A stretch of 64,000 nucleotides of DNA from an uncultured Desulfobacter sp. (GCF_963664415.1 NZ_OY761440.1:930001-994000), one strand, 5' to 3'. Counted from the first letter of the stretch, positions 48,358 through 58,170 are shown. Numbers and translations: made by a program. The notes: generated by a model not told the origin, from the letters alone.

Positions 48358-48452
48358 ATATAACGGCCATGGGCTACTCTGTTCTATTAACACCCGGCTT
48401 AGTCCGCAACAAAGGTTAAAAAATCAGAGAAACTTACCCAGACTTCCCTATA
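48358..48452 (+). repeat. Intergenic hairpin repeat, unit E
   Basis: Right unit of the tandem pair: TATAACGGCCATGGGC, a weaker hairpin, then CGCAACAAAGG and AACTTACCCAGAC. The remaining bases to mobB (48453-48645) show nothing recognisable. Confidence 0.65.
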
Positions 48453-48645
48453 AGAACTTCAAAAAACAAGGGGTAAAATTTCACTATCAATAAAGAATAG
48501 AAGAAACAACCATTTTATGCTGCTATGGTAAAAATTTTTAGGGATAACATTCAAAGAGACAAATTAAACGACAGATGGTATTAACTGATACGGCGGAATA
48601 GAGGCCACCCAAAACCCACGGAATGGAACGCTCTATGCGGTAAAT

Positions 48646-49137
48646 CTATAAACGGATAAAACCGGCAAGGCCCGGAATATCATCCAGGGTAAAAAGCGGA
48701 AGGCATGTTTTTTCTGATTCTGCCGGTACGCTGTCACATACCAGGGCGCTAACTTTTTCCACATTTTTGAATAGTGGCGCTTTCCCCACACATTGCCGCC
48801 AGATTTCTATTTTAGGATAGGGGCCTGAAATCCATCCTTCAATGATGACAAGGTCTGCATGGCTATAATAGGTTCGGATCAATTTTTCGGGCCGGGTGAG
48901 ATCCGAAGCCGGGAAATATAAGGCGGCCATATTAGCGTTGACCATGGCGGCCGGAATTGCCCCGGCTTGCCTGTGTACGTGGGAATCCTTACCCGGCTTG
49001 TCCAGTTCGTAGGCATGGCTGGAATGTTTTAATGTGCCTACACACAGGCCTTGTCCAGTGAAATAGCGCACAAGCCCGGCCACCAAAGTGGTTTTGCCAG
49101 CACCGGGCTGGCCGATGATTTGAACAATAGTCTGCAT
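48646..49137 (-). CDS. mobB: Molybdopterin-guanine dinucleotide biosynthesis protein B
   Basis: 163-aa P-loop GTPase. Walker A is IGQPGAGKTTL at residues 7-17; VGTLKHSSHAYELDKPGKDS at 33-52 and DLVIIEGWISGPYPKIEI near 94 are family hallmarks. MobB assists MobA in attaching GMP to molybdopterin for formate dehydrogenases and related enzymes. It is the last gene of the dctP-dctQ-dctM-fmdE-mobB run, 21 bases after fmdE. Confidence 0.93.
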   Translation of the reverse strand: MQTIVQIIGQPGAGKTTLVAGLVRYFTGQGLCVGTLKHSSHAYELDKPGKDSHVHRQAGAIPAAMVNANMAALYFPASDLTRPEKLIRTYYSHADLVIIEGWISGPYPKIEIWRQCVGKAPLFKNVEKVSALVCDSVPAESEKTCLPLFTLDDIPGLAGFIRL

Positions 49138-49158
49138 GGGGTATCCTTCAACGGCACT

Positions 49159-49770
49159 TTAACCGCTTTGGCTGTTTTCATCCGTGTCCACAGGTTCATA
49201 ATAGGTTCCCAGGGCACAGGGCCTGCACAGGATCTGATTATTTTTAAACACTTCTTTTTTATCCCTGACCACAATGCCGCATTGGGCGCATACAGCCTTA
49301 AACCGTGTGGGGCCGGGCATATCCGAGACAGGAACATTTACGGTTACCTGGGTAACCGTAAACAAATCAGACTCATCCATAATTTTATAGGCTTCAAGCT
49401 GGGCAAGTCTTGGATCTTCAATGTGAGGCATTAACTCCAAGGCAAGGTCCCGGGCTGTTTCCGTGGAAACGATTCTGAATGCCTTTCCGGTTTCAAGGTT
49501 TACAAAGGTGGCCGCCATGATACCGTTGTCAATGAATTTTAAGGACCGTCTGCCAAGCTTTACGCCGGTGACATAGGAAATGGCGTCCGTGGCACACCGG
49601 TCTATCTCCACATAAACAATAATTTTTTTAATCTGTGGCAGTGTTGCCGGTTCATCCAGGCCAATGAGCCGGCACCCGAGCATGGCCATGCGCACCCCGA
49701 TCACCTGACCTGAGCACAGATGCCCATGGGCCTTTGCCGATCCTTCAAGCAGTGTATTAAAATCTTTCAA
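49159..49770 (-). CDS. fmdE: FmdE family protein with zinc-ribbon tail
   Basis: 203 aa. Residues 10-160 form the FmdE domain (AHGHLCSGQVIGVRMAMLG near residue 13, DRCATDAISYVTGVKLGRRS near 56), named from the molybdenum formylmethanofuran dehydrogenase operon. Residues 168-192 have two CxxC pairs (CAQCG, CRPCA) like a zinc ribbon. Biochemical function is not settled; the link with molybdenum enzymes is supported here by mobB directly behind it. Confidence 0.9.
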   Translation of the reverse strand: MKDFNTLLEGSAKAHGHLCSGQVIGVRMAMLGCRLIGLDEPATLPQIKKIIVYVEIDRCATDAISYVTGVKLGRRSLKFIDNGIMAATFVNLETGKAFRIVSTETARDLALELMPHIEDPRLAQLEAYKIMDESDLFTVTQVTVNVPVSDMPGPTRFKAVCAQCGIVVRDKKEVFKNNQILCRPCALGTYYEPVDTDENSQSG

Positions 49771-49816
49771 TGTATCCCCGGCATGTTTCAGTTAAATCTG
49801 TCTTTTCTATAATCTT

Positions 49817-51136
49817 TTAAGAATACATCAAATGGGGAAGAAATAAAATAATACCAGGAAACGCAATGAGAATGACCACCCCGATGATCAGTGCAATGAG
49901 AAACGGGGTAATGCCCTTGAATATTTTTTCCAGGGGCACATGATGGGACAGCACGTTTTGGGCCACCCCGTAAACCACATAGACATTGATGCCCACCGGC
50001 GGTGTAATAACCCCCATCTCCGTGACCATAACAATGATAATGCCAAACCAGATGGGGTCATACCCCAGCTCCATGACCACCGGGAAAAAAATGGGCACCG
50101 TGAGGGTCACAAAAGCCAGGGCATCCATAAAACAGCCGCCCAGAAAATAGATAAAAATAATCACGGCAATGACCAGGGCCGGAGCCATATCAAGTCCGCT
50201 GACCCAGGATGCAATCTCAAACGGAATCCGGGTAACGGCCAGGAATTTGCCAAAAATAACGGCCCCTGCGATCAGCATTAACACCATGCAGGAAGTGGTC
50301 AATGTTTCCATTAAGGATTTCACGAACCCCTTCCAGGTGAGCTGACGCTTGGCTACGGCAATAACCAGGACACCGAAAGCGCCCACGGAAGCCGCTTCCG
50401 TAGGGGTAAACAGTCCATAGAAAATGCCCCCCACCACCAGGGCGAAGATAATCAGGGTCTCGCCTAGACCCCAAAGCGCCTTGAATCGTTCCGCCCAGGA
50501 GAATTTTTCCCCGGCAGGCCCGGCGTTTTTGTCCAGAAGACAGGTGATATAAACCGCGTTAATAAACAAGACGGTCACCAGAAGGGCCGGAAATATGCCG
50601 GCCACAAACAGTTGGCCAATGGACTGTTCTGTCAAAATACCGTAAATAATCAGCACCACGGAAGGCGGCATGATCATGCCGATGCCGCCCCCAGAGGCCA
50701 CAGACCCTGCGGCCAGAGCGTCGTCATAGTTGAACCGCTTCATCTCGGGTAGCCCCACCGTAGCCATGGTGGCGGCCGTGGCCGGACTTGAGCCGCACAC
50801 GGCACCGAATGCCGTACAAGCGGTGACCGTTGCCATGGCAAGGCCGCCCCGCACGCTGCCTAAAAATTTATACCCGGCGGAATAGAGCCGTTTGGATATG
50901 CCGGAGTTAAATCCAAGCTGCCCCATGAGAATAAACAACGGGATCGTGGTCAGATCATAGGAAGCAAAGGTTTCATAGATATTTCTGGACAACAGTACGA
51001 GCCCGGCATCCGGGCTAGTCATGACTGAAAATCCAACAACCCCCACAAGGGCCATGACAAACGCAACAGGCATCTGGGTCATGAACATGATAAGCATGAC
51101 CGCGATGCCGACAATTCCTGCAAGAACGGGACTCAT
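49817..51136 (-). CDS. dctM: TRAP transporter large permease DctM
   Basis: 439-aa membrane protein with about 12 hydrophobic segments and the family motifs LMGQLGFNSGISKRLY near residue 71 and GGIGMIMPPSVVLIIYGILT near 150. It forms the sodium-driven channel of a tripartite carboxylate-type importer. The start overlaps the dctQ stop by 4 bases. The C-terminal GVITPPVGINVYVVYGVA motif is intact. Confidence 0.95.
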   Translation of the reverse strand: MSPVLAGIVGIAVMLIMFMTQMPVAFVMALVGVVGFSVMTSPDAGLVLLSRNIYETFASYDLTTIPLFILMGQLGFNSGISKRLYSAGYKFLGSVRGGLAMATVTACTAFGAVCGSSPATAATMATVGLPEMKRFNYDDALAAGSVASGGGIGMIMPPSVVLIIYGILTEQSIGQLFVAGIFPALLVTVLFINAVYITCLLDKNAGPAGEKFSWAERFKALWGLGETLIIFALVVGGIFYGLFTPTEAASVGAFGVLVIAVAKRQLTWKGFVKSLMETLTTSCMVLMLIAGAVIFGKFLAVTRIPFEIASWVSGLDMAPALVIAVIIFIYFLGGCFMDALAFVTLTVPIFFPVVMELGYDPIWFGIIIVMVTEMGVITPPVGINVYVVYGVAQNVLSHHVPLEKIFKGITPFLIALIIGVVILIAFPGIILFLPHLMYS

Positions 51137-51627
51137 CCGGCTGTGCCCTTTCTTAATTGGTTAACGGTGTCAACAATCTGCTGAAGAATCGTTCCTGAAA
51201 AAAAAGCAAGGCATACGGCCAGAGAGAGGACAATATAGTGTAACGGGAATTCCAGATTCATGGAAACTTCACCGGCCTGCTGCATGTCTTTGGCATAAAC
51301 AAACATCTGCCAGGCAACAACGGCAAAAAGAATCAATGTCAGGGTCCGGGTAAACAGGTCCAGCAGCAGACGGATCTTGCGGGGCAAAAGACGGGTGAGG
51401 ATCTCCACCCCCACATGCCCACCCACTTTATAGGTATGGGGTAAAGCCCCTGCCGCCACGGCAACAGCTAAAAACCCCACAATTTCCACAGATCCGAAAA
51501 TAGGATGTTTAAAAAAACGGCCAACCACGTCCGCCACTGTAATGAGCATCATCAGTGTCAGGGCGAGGGCACCGGCAGATCTGAGCAGGTTGGAAACAAA
51601 GTTTAAAAAACGGTCCAGCAACTTCAT
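51133..51627 (-). CDS. dctQ: TRAP transporter small permease DctQ
   Basis: 164 aa with four membrane segments. The LITVADVVGRFFKHPIFGSVEI region near residue 24 is typical of DctQ proteins. It bridges the binding protein and DctM. It starts 5 bases after the end of dctP. Confidence 0.92.
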   Translation of the reverse strand: MKLLDRFLNFVSNLLRSAGALALTLMMLITVADVVGRFFKHPIFGSVEIVGFLAVAVAAGALPHTYKVGGHVGVEILTRLLPRKIRLLLDLFTRTLTLILFAVVAWQMFVYAKDMQQAGEVSMNLEFPLHYIVLSLAVCLAFFSGTILQQIVDTVNQLRKGTAG

Positions 51628-51632
51628 AGATA

Positions 51633-52622
51633 CTACATGTTGGATTTAATAAAATCCACAACAGCCTTCCCATCTACGCCCTTTTCAGAGACTTTTTGAA
51701 TGTAGTTCTCAAGAACCGGCAGAGCAGCCTTGCGCCACGTTTCAGATTCTTCTTCTGACTGAGGGATGACAACGCCGCCTTTTTCTTTAAAAAACGCCAT
51801 ACCCTCCTTGTCGGATTCATCCCAGGCCTCGCCGTGTTTCACGGCCCACTCCCGGCTGATTTGAGTGATGGCATCCTGTTGTTCCGGCGTAAGTTTATCC
51901 CACTGCCTTTTGTTCATAAATACACCAAAGGTGGTGGTATAAGCGGTAGAAAAATTCTGAATCATATAATGGACCACTTCTCCCAATTTCCAGCCTTTAT
52001 TGGATTCAATGGGATGGCAGGAACCGTCCACCACGCCTTTTTGCAGCATCTGGTAACACTCCCGCATACTTTTTCCCACAGGAGAGGCACCTAACGCCCC
52101 CATCACCAGGCCGCTGGTTCCTGTACTCCTGATTTTAAGCCCCTTTAAATCGTCAAGGGTGTTTATCTCTTTATCCCGGGTATGGATCAAACCTGGCCCA
52201 TGGGCATGAAAGAACAGGATGTGGGTTTCTTTGAATTCTTCGGGTTTAAACTTTTCATACATGGCATTGGCCACGGCTGTGGCCTGGACCCCGGAAGTGT
52301 ATCCCATGGGCAGATCAATGGCCTCTGCCACCGGAAACCGGCCCCGGGAGTATCCCAAAGCGGTCATCCCGATATCGGTAATACCCTGAACCACTCCGTC
52401 GTAGGTCTGGGGGGCTTTGGTCAGGGTGGAGGCAGGAAAATACTGGATGACCACCTCCCCATGGGTTCTTTTTTCAACTTCCTTGCACCAGCTTTCAGCA
52501 AGCTTGCTCTGGATGTGTGTGGGCGGAAAAAAATTAGAGTATCGAAGGGTGGTTTTGGCAAAGGCATGGGATGCCCAAAACAGGCACAGTAAAGCAATAA
52601 TTAACACAGACCCTTTTTTCAT
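51633..52622 (-). CDS. dctP: TRAP transporter substrate-binding protein DctP
   Basis: 329 aa with a signal peptide (residues 1-22, ending SHAFA) and the type 2 periplasmic binding fold of DctP proteins: FFPPTHIQSKLAESWCKEV at 33-51, LKGLKIRSTGTSGLVM near 157 and DGSCHPIESNKGWKLGEVV near 200. It captures an organic acid in the periplasm for DctQM; the ligand is not determinable. It is the first gene of its operon. Confidence 0.93.
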   Translation of the reverse strand: MKKGSVLIIALLCLFWASHAFAKTTLRYSNFFPPTHIQSKLAESWCKEVEKRTHGEVVIQYFPASTLTKAPQTYDGVVQGITDIGMTALGYSRGRFPVAEAIDLPMGYTSGVQATAVANAMYEKFKPEEFKETHILFFHAHGPGLIHTRDKEINTLDDLKGLKIRSTGTSGLVMGALGASPVGKSMRECYQMLQKGVVDGSCHPIESNKGWKLGEVVHYMIQNFSTAYTTTFGVFMNKRQWDKLTPEQQDAITQISREWAVKHGEAWDESDKEGMAFFKEKGGVVIPQSEEESETWRKAALPVLENYIQKVSEKGVDGKAVVDFIKSNM

Positions 52623-53049
52623 GGTACCTCACAATGTAAAAGTGTTTATAATTTAACTATAAATAAGCTTTTAGGATATCGGCCTATACTATCCGGGCAA
52701 CCCAGGAGTCAAGAAAAAAACCGTTTTAAAGGCGGGAGGATGCGGCAAATTTAGTTGCGCCATCAACGACGACCACTATAAAAAAGAATAACGGCAAAGG
52801 GAATTCTATAAACCATAAAAATACGGGATGTTCTAAGCCCATTCCAGCTGAGCTCCGGCAAATCCATCAATGAACCGACGAACAAACACACCTTAAAGCC
52901 GACCCACTATTCATTGCATAATCAACAATAACAAAATTGACTGTTTATCAACCCGGTCTGAAAATCACCTTGGGTTGCATACTTTGTCCTTGCTTTTTTC
53001 TCCCTGTCTGATAGCGTCATGCCCATTATTCTCTCATGGAAACCTTACA
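52623..53049. other. Divergent intergenic region, no gene seen
   Basis: About 430 bases between dctP and the acyltransferase gene. It must hold both promoters, but I see no strong consensus pair or conserved repeat. A frame extending the acyltransferase to 52975 lacks a ribosome-binding site. Confidence 0.5.
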
Positions 53050-53697
53050 ATGATCAAACAACTCAAATTTATTATTTATACCAGGCCCTTTATCTGCTTT
53101 ATATATTATTTCATACGCCTGTATTCCTGGACCTTAAGGTTAAAAATTGAAAATGAAAAAAGCTGGCGAGGTATGCTTGATGGGAACCAGCCGGTAATTC
53201 TGGTGACCTGGCACCAGCAGTTTTTTTCGGCCATCCGTCATTTTAAAACATATGCCCGGTATCACCCGGGACTAATGATCTCCAGAAGCCAGGACGGCGA
53301 GCTTATTTCCGCCGTGGCCCGACGCAGCGGGTGGCATACGCCAAGGGGGTCATCCTCAAGGGGCGGCAAAGAGGCTATGGCAGAAATGATCGCCCATCTC
53401 AATACATATGGGTTTGGCGCCCATATCCTGGACGGTCCCACCGGCCCCATAGGCAAGGTCAAACCCGGCATCATAAAAATGGCATTGCAGACCAATGCCG
53501 TAATCGTCCCTTTTTATGCCAATGCGGATCGGGCCTGGTTTTTTAACTCCTGGGACCGGTTCATGGTCCCCAAGCCTTTTGCCAAAGTCCGGCTACGTTT
53601 TTTAGATCCAATCCAGATCTGCGAGCAAGAAAATGACAATTTTGAAGCCTTGCGTCAACAATTAGAAAAGACAATGCGACCGGGGCTCCACCGCTAG
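53050..53697 (+). CDS. Lysophospholipid acyltransferase-like protein (DUF374)
   Basis: 215 aa from the ATG at 53050 (MIKQLKF). A hydrophobic N-terminal anchor is followed by VILVTWHQQFF near residue 50, the site of the catalytic histidine in the DUF374 group, and AHILDGPTGPIGKVKPGI near 125. The family resembles LpxL/PlsC acyltransferases and is found with lipid A or outer membrane genes. It acts on the cytoplasmic face of the inner membrane. Its stop codon shares CTAG with the stop of the convergent next gene. Confidence 0.85.
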   Translation: MIKQLKFIIYTRPFICFIYYFIRLYSWTLRLKIENEKSWRGMLDGNQPVILVTWHQQFFSAIRHFKTYARYHPGLMISRSQDGELISAVARRSGWHTPRGSSSRGGKEAMAEMIAHLNTYGFGAHILDGPTGPIGKVKPGIIKMALQTNAVIVPFYANADRAWFFNSWDRFMVPKPFAKVRLRFLDPIQICEQENDNFEALRQQLEKTMRPGLHR

Positions 53698-54452
53698 GAC
53701 AAATGGACCACCACGACCCCGCCCCGATCATACCCAAAAGGCCTGAACACGCCACCGTACCGGGTGGCAATACCTTTATAAAATCTGTTAAAGGGGATCT
53801 CGTATGCCGATTTCTGATCGGGATCAACATCCAGGATCGAGACCAAACCGGTTGACGGATCAAAGCCACCCACAGGCGAGATATGGGGAATGTTCATTTC
53901 CTTTATGAACGTGCCCTGGTCAAAATGGGCAATGATCAAACAATTGTCCTGGAATTGAAATTTTTTAAGGCGCTCGACAATCTGCTGCCTTATCAGGGCC
54001 TTATCCTGGTCTAAAGACCCTTGAATCATTTCAACACGGTTAAAGGGGATATCATAGGCCTTAAGGCTGTCCTGCACCACAGCCGTAAGGATCGACAGCG
54101 GCAGCCCACGCCGCCCCTCATATCCGTCCGGCCCCATGCGCTCCTTCCAGTGGGCGGTTCTTACTTTTTCTAAAATGGCCTGCTGGGTGACGGTTGGACC
54201 GGTGCATTTGTAGCGCTGTCTTAATACATTGACCACACAAACCACAGACGCCACGGAACACGAAGATTCATGGAATTGTTTGACATGGTGGCGGAACAAC
54301 GCCGCCTGAAGGCTCTGCCCCTTGGACATGTCAGAAGACAAGGCAACAGGCCTGGCCTGGCCCGGGCCAAAACTGCCTGTACGCGTCGCCCAATGAAAAA
54401 AATACCTGATGGCCAGGTAGCTCCGAACAATGCAAATTCTAAAAAGGTTCAT
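53694..54452 (-). CDS. Phytochelatin-synthase-like cysteine peptidase
   Basis: 252 aa with a hydrophobic N-terminus that probably anchors or exports it. The papain-like catalytic triad of phytochelatin synthases (PF05023) can be read: Cys65 in SSCSVASV, His190 in HISPVGGFD and Asp208 in SILDVDP; AHFDQGTF near residue 175 is the family's AHFNQGTF block. The plant C-terminal metal-sensing domain is absent, as in bacteria, where the enzyme mainly hydrolyses glutathione. A thiol or metal-detoxification role is likely, but the substrate is unproven. It follows the next gene by 22 bases on the same strand. Confidence 0.85.
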   Translation of the reverse strand: MNLFRICIVRSYLAIRYFFHWATRTGSFGPGQARPVALSSDMSKGQSLQAALFRHHVKQFHESSCSVASVVCVVNVLRQRYKCTGPTVTQQAILEKVRTAHWKERMGPDGYEGRRGLPLSILTAVVQDSLKAYDIPFNRVEMIQGSLDQDKALIRQQIVERLKKFQFQDNCLIIAHFDQGTFIKEMNIPHISPVGGFDPSTGLVSILDVDPDQKSAYEIPFNRFYKGIATRYGGVFRPFGYDRGGVVVVHLS

Positions 54453-54474
54453 TATAGCGCCCTAAAAAGCGGGT

Positions 54475-54939
54475 TTATTTTTCACGAATGACCGTCTGTA
54501 TCCGGCCAAATTTAAAAATAAGGCCCTGGGGGGTGTCTGTCAAAAAAACGGACATCTGCGCCAGGGCTTTCTGGGTAAATTTAACCAAATGATCGTCGGT
54601 TTCCATAAAAAGAGCGTCCGCTTTAATGTAAAGGGCTTCAGGGTCAAGGGCAATGGTATCAAGGGTATTTAAGGTCAATTCAATCCAGGCGTCTTTTTTG
54701 ACAAAACCCACCACAAAAACAGCCGTCTCTTCATAAGAAAAATAGACCTTTTCTTCAACATCATTTATGATTTGAGATAAAAAGTATCCTTGGTCGTCTT
54801 TTCCCATGGATTGATTGAAATATTTTATAATTTTCGGATGTTCCAGCTTCCCGTGTTCATTGTGCCAGACGCCGTCCTTGTCCATCCAGAAAACCGCCTG
54901 TTCTTTGGGGATGATGTTCTGCTTTTTTGCCTGGGCCAT
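54475..54939 (-). CDS. DUF1285-like cytoplasmic protein
   Basis: 154 aa, no signal peptide. The order FWMDKDGVWHNEHGKLEHPKII near the start, then QGYFLSQIINDVEEKVYFSYEE, resembles DUF1285 proteins of unknown role. It probably shares a transcript with the phytochelatin-synthase-like gene. It is divergent from hrpB. The family assignment is from memory of the pattern. Confidence 0.6.
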   Translation of the reverse strand: MAQAKKQNIIPKEQAVFWMDKDGVWHNEHGKLEHPKIIKYFNQSMGKDDQGYFLSQIINDVEEKVYFSYEETAVFVVGFVKKDAWIELTLNTLDTIALDPEALYIKADALFMETDDHLVKFTQKALAQMSVFLTDTPQGLIFKFGRIQTVIREK

Positions 54940-55085
54940 GGGTATTTCCTTAAATTTGGGATCTAAGGGCCACGAAAACAGTAAAAGCCATCGCTCTATT
55001 GGCGGATTTTAAAAGTCCCATAGCCCTAAGGTTTTCTTGTATCCGAAAACAAAACCGGATACAAGTGGCAAACGTTTTTAACGAC

Positions 55086-57737
55086 ATGGAGAACCACCTT
55101 GTTATGACCCGCCATTTGGAAAACGGCCTTTCTATGCTGCCCGGTCAGGTAAAAAATCGCCCCGGCATTGCAGACTTGCCTGTGGTATCGGTGCTGGCAC
55201 TATTGGACAAAGCCCTGGAAGAAAAAGGGCGGGCCCTGCTTGCAGCCCCGCCCGGAGCCGGAAAGACAACCCTTGTGCCTTTAGGCCTGATGAACCGCCC
55301 CTGGCTTAAAAATAAAAAAATCATCATGCTGGAGCCCCGGCGCCTGGCGGCCCGGGCCTGTGCAGCCCATATGGCGGCGCTTCTTGGGGAAACTGCAGGT
55401 CAGCGGATCGGATACCAGGTCCGCATGGAACGATGCATTGGGCCAAAGACCCAGGTAGAGATTGTCACCGAAGGGATTCTTACCCGCAGACTGCAATCTG
55501 ATCCGGGGCTGGAAGGCGTGGGGCTTGTTATTTTTGATGAATTCCATGAAAGGCATATCCACGGCGATCTGGCCCTGGCCCTGAGCCTTGATGCGGCCGA
55601 AGGGTTTGCCGACGACCTGCGCATTACCGTCATGTCCGCCACCATGGACATCCAGGCGTTGTCCGATCTTCTGGGCAATGCTCCGGTTATTTCATCCAAG
55701 GGTAAGATCTGGCCTGTGGAAACCATATATGTGGATCCGCACAATCAAAAGGGGGCATTCAATGCCAGGTCCGGATGGGCCGGTATTCTGCCGGCCTGCT
55801 TAAATACCGTGGTCAAGGCTGTGGACCGCCATGATGCAGATATTTTAGTATTCCTGCCCGGCGCCGCCGCCATCCGGCGTCTTGCAGAAAAACTAAAAGA
55901 AAAATTCAAACAAGACCCCACTGTAAACATTATCCCTTTATTCGGCAGTCTCTCTTTCAAAGACCAAAAAGCCGCTATTGAACCGGCAACGCCAGGAAAC
56001 AGAAAAATTGTCCTGGCCACCCCCATTGCAGAGACCTCCCTGACCATCCAGGGTATCCGGGTGGTGGTGGATTCAGGTTTAGTCAACCAGCCGGAGTTTT
56101 CACCGGGCCGGGGCATGACCCGCCTGGAAACACGGCCGGTATCCAAAGCGTCAGCAGACCAGCGCCGGGGCCGGGCTGGCCGGACCGCTCCGGGTACCTG
56201 CTACCGGCTGTGGCCCCAATATATACACCAGGGCCTTGTGCCGTTTAACCGTCCGGAAATCCTCAATGCGGACCTGGCCCACCTGGTCCTTGAACTCGCC
56301 CTTTGGGGGGTACGAGATCCGTCCGAACTCAAGTGGCTGGATATGCCGTCACCCCGGGCGGTTGAGGCGGCAAAAAAACTGCTTGTCTCACTGGGCGCCC
56401 TGGATCATGAAGGAGCCATCACCGCCCATGGCCGGGAGATGCTGACGGCGGGCATCCATCCCCGGCTGGCCCATATGATTCTTCGGGCCAAAGAGATGAG
56501 CCACGGATTTTTAGGGTGCTGTCTGTGCGCAGTGGTTGAAGAAAAAGATATTGCGGGTTCTACACATGGACGCCGGGATCCCGATATCGTGCTGCGCCTG
56601 GAAATACTGGATAGACTGTCACAATCCCAAACCCATAAACGCCCCCTACCCCACCGGGAACGCGCCTTATCCATCCTGGCCCAGGCCCGGCGGCTGGCAG
56701 GCCTGTTTAATATCCAAGGCCGGGATCTGGATATGAATGTGGCAGGCAGGCTTCTGGCCCAGGCCTTTCCGGACCGGGTGGCGGTTAGGCGCAGCGCAGG
56801 ATCGTTATCCTTTATTACAGCCAAAGGCCGCGGACTCTTTTTTGACACGGAAAATACATTGTCTGCCCGTGATTTTATTGTGGCCGTTGAGGTGGACGGC
56901 CAGGCAAAAAATGCACGAATTTTTCTGGCAGCGGCCCTTGATCGGACAGATTTAGAAAATGATTTTTCAACAGAACTGGAAACACAGGATGCCGTGGACT
57001 GGGATCAGGGGACCGGTTCCGTAAAGGCAGCCAGGCAAACCCTGTTCGGGCGAATCGTTGTCAGCCAAAACCCGTTACCCGAACCGGACCCTGAACTGGT
57101 CAAATCGGCCATGATCCGGGGGATCAAACAAAACGGGCTTCAGACCCTTGAGTGGCAAAAAAAAACAATGAACTTCAGGCACCGGGTAATTTTTTTAAAA
57201 AATTTTGCCAAAGCCGAATCGAATTTTGCACAATTACCTGATGTAGGTGATAAAAACCTTACAGAAAACCTCTCCGACTGGCTTGGCCCCTTTCTTTCCG
57301 GTGTCAACTCTACGGCCGGCCTGAAGCACTTGGATTTGGATGCGGCCATCAAAGCGCTTTTCACCTGGGATCAGTTAAAGATGGTAGACCGGCACGCCCC
57401 CACCCATATCCGGGTGCCGTCCGGATCAAACATCCCCATCCGGTATGCGGACAAAAACGGGCCTTTGGAATCTGCTGTACTTGCGGTCAGGATACAGGAA
57501 GTATTCGGTATGGCCGCCACCCCGGTGATCGCCGCAGGCCAGGCCCCTTTAACACTTCACCTGCTGTCCCCGGCATCCCGGCCGGTCCAGATCACAACCG
57601 ATCTTGAACATTTCTGGGCCCATATCTACCAGGAGGTGAAAAAGGATCTCATGGGACGTTATCCCAAACATTACTGGCCCCAGGATCCACATACGGCACA
57701 GGCTACGGCCAGGGCAAAACCCAGAAAGCATAAGTAG
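55086..57737 (+). CDS. hrpB: ATP-dependent helicase HrpB
   Basis: 883 aa from the ATG at 55086; a longer frame from a TTG at 54999 adds no family sequence. Walker A is PPGAGKTTLVPLG, motif II is VIFDEFHERH, motif III SATMD and motif VI QRRGRAGRTAPG. The HA2 and HrpB C-terminal domains follow, ending with the typical MGRYPKHYWPQDP block. HrpB is a DEAH-box RNA helicase-like ATPase of uncertain role in bacteria. A 21-base piece of its 3' end is found again at 59510. Confidence 0.93.
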   Translation: MENHLVMTRHLENGLSMLPGQVKNRPGIADLPVVSVLALLDKALEEKGRALLAAPPGAGKTTLVPLGLMNRPWLKNKKIIMLEPRRLAARACAAHMAALLGETAGQRIGYQVRMERCIGPKTQVEIVTEGILTRRLQSDPGLEGVGLVIFDEFHERHIHGDLALALSLDAAEGFADDLRITVMSATMDIQALSDLLGNAPVISSKGKIWPVETIYVDPHNQKGAFNARSGWAGILPACLNTVVKAVDRHDADILVFLPGAAAIRRLAEKLKEKFKQDPTVNIIPLFGSLSFKDQKAAIEPATPGNRKIVLATPIAETSLTIQGIRVVVDSGLVNQPEFSPGRGMTRLETRPVSKASADQRRGRAGRTAPGTCYRLWPQYIHQGLVPFNRPEILNADLAHLVLELALWGVRDPSELKWLDMPSPRAVEAAKKLLVSLGALDHEGAITAHGREMLTAGIHPRLAHMILRAKEMSHGFLGCCLCAVVEEKDIAGSTHGRRDPDIVLRLEILDRLSQSQTHKRPLPHRERALSILAQARRLAGLFNIQGRDLDMNVAGRLLAQAFPDRVAVRRSAGSLSFITAKGRGLFFDTENTLSARDFIVAVEVDGQAKNARIFLAAALDRTDLENDFSTELETQDAVDWDQGTGSVKAARQTLFGRIVVSQNPLPEPDPELVKSAMIRGIKQNGLQTLEWQKKTMNFRHRVIFLKNFAKAESNFAQLPDVGDKNLTENLSDWLGPFLSGVNSTAGLKHLDLDAAIKALFTWDQLKMVDRHAPTHIRVPSGSNIPIRYADKNGPLESAVLAVRIQEVFGMAATPVIAAGQAPLTLHLLSPASRPVQITTDLEHFWAHIYQEVKKDLMGRYPKHYWPQDPHTAQATARAKPRKHK
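57660..57680 (+). repeat. 21-bp direct repeat, copy in hrpB 3' end
   Basis: The bases encoding YPKHYWP of HrpB recur exactly at 59510-59530, 1.85 kb away on the same strand and outside any hrpB frame. The pair flanks the decayed histidine kinase gene. Confidence 0.85.
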
Positions 57738-58170
57738 TCTTCATTTAAAATAACCTTTTAAATTCCGGGGGACAGGTTACTTAATGCAAACAAAAAAAAA
57801 CATGCGACGGGCAAGCGTAGATGAGCAGCGTTTGCCGAGCCATGAAGATTTTGAGGGCGAAATTTTTTTAAAGAAAACCATTCGAATTGTTGATAATTTT
57901 AGGAGGAAATCTTACGGCGAGGCCTATACTTCCTCAGAAATTCGAACATCTCCCTGACGTTGATTTAATCTGATACTCCAGCCTGGCCAGCTTCCATTGA
58001 AACCCCAGAAAGAGATTATTAATACGATCTAATATTTCGTTTTAGCGTGCAGATATTTTGATGTTTTTAAAATTATCTTGTATAGTTAAGTACCATCGTA
58101 ACATTTTAAATAAAGTCCCCAGATCAGAGCTATCCGTGATATATGACATTGAATTATTGGATAATGCACA
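57738..58170. other. Intergenic region after hrpB
   Basis: About 430 bases. A 57-codon open frame (57784-57957) has no family resemblance. A GGGGGACAGGTTAC motif near 57765 resembles sequence often found around REP-type repeats. Otherwise nothing was recognised. Confidence 0.4.

Noticed and set aside
52975..53049. N-terminal extension of the acyltransferase
   Set aside because: The extra 25 residues do not fit the DUF374 family, and the ATG at 53050 sits directly before the expected hydrophobic N-terminus.
57784..57957. 57-codon frame after hrpB
   Set aside because: No convincing ribosome-binding site, family resemblance or partner; may be chance.
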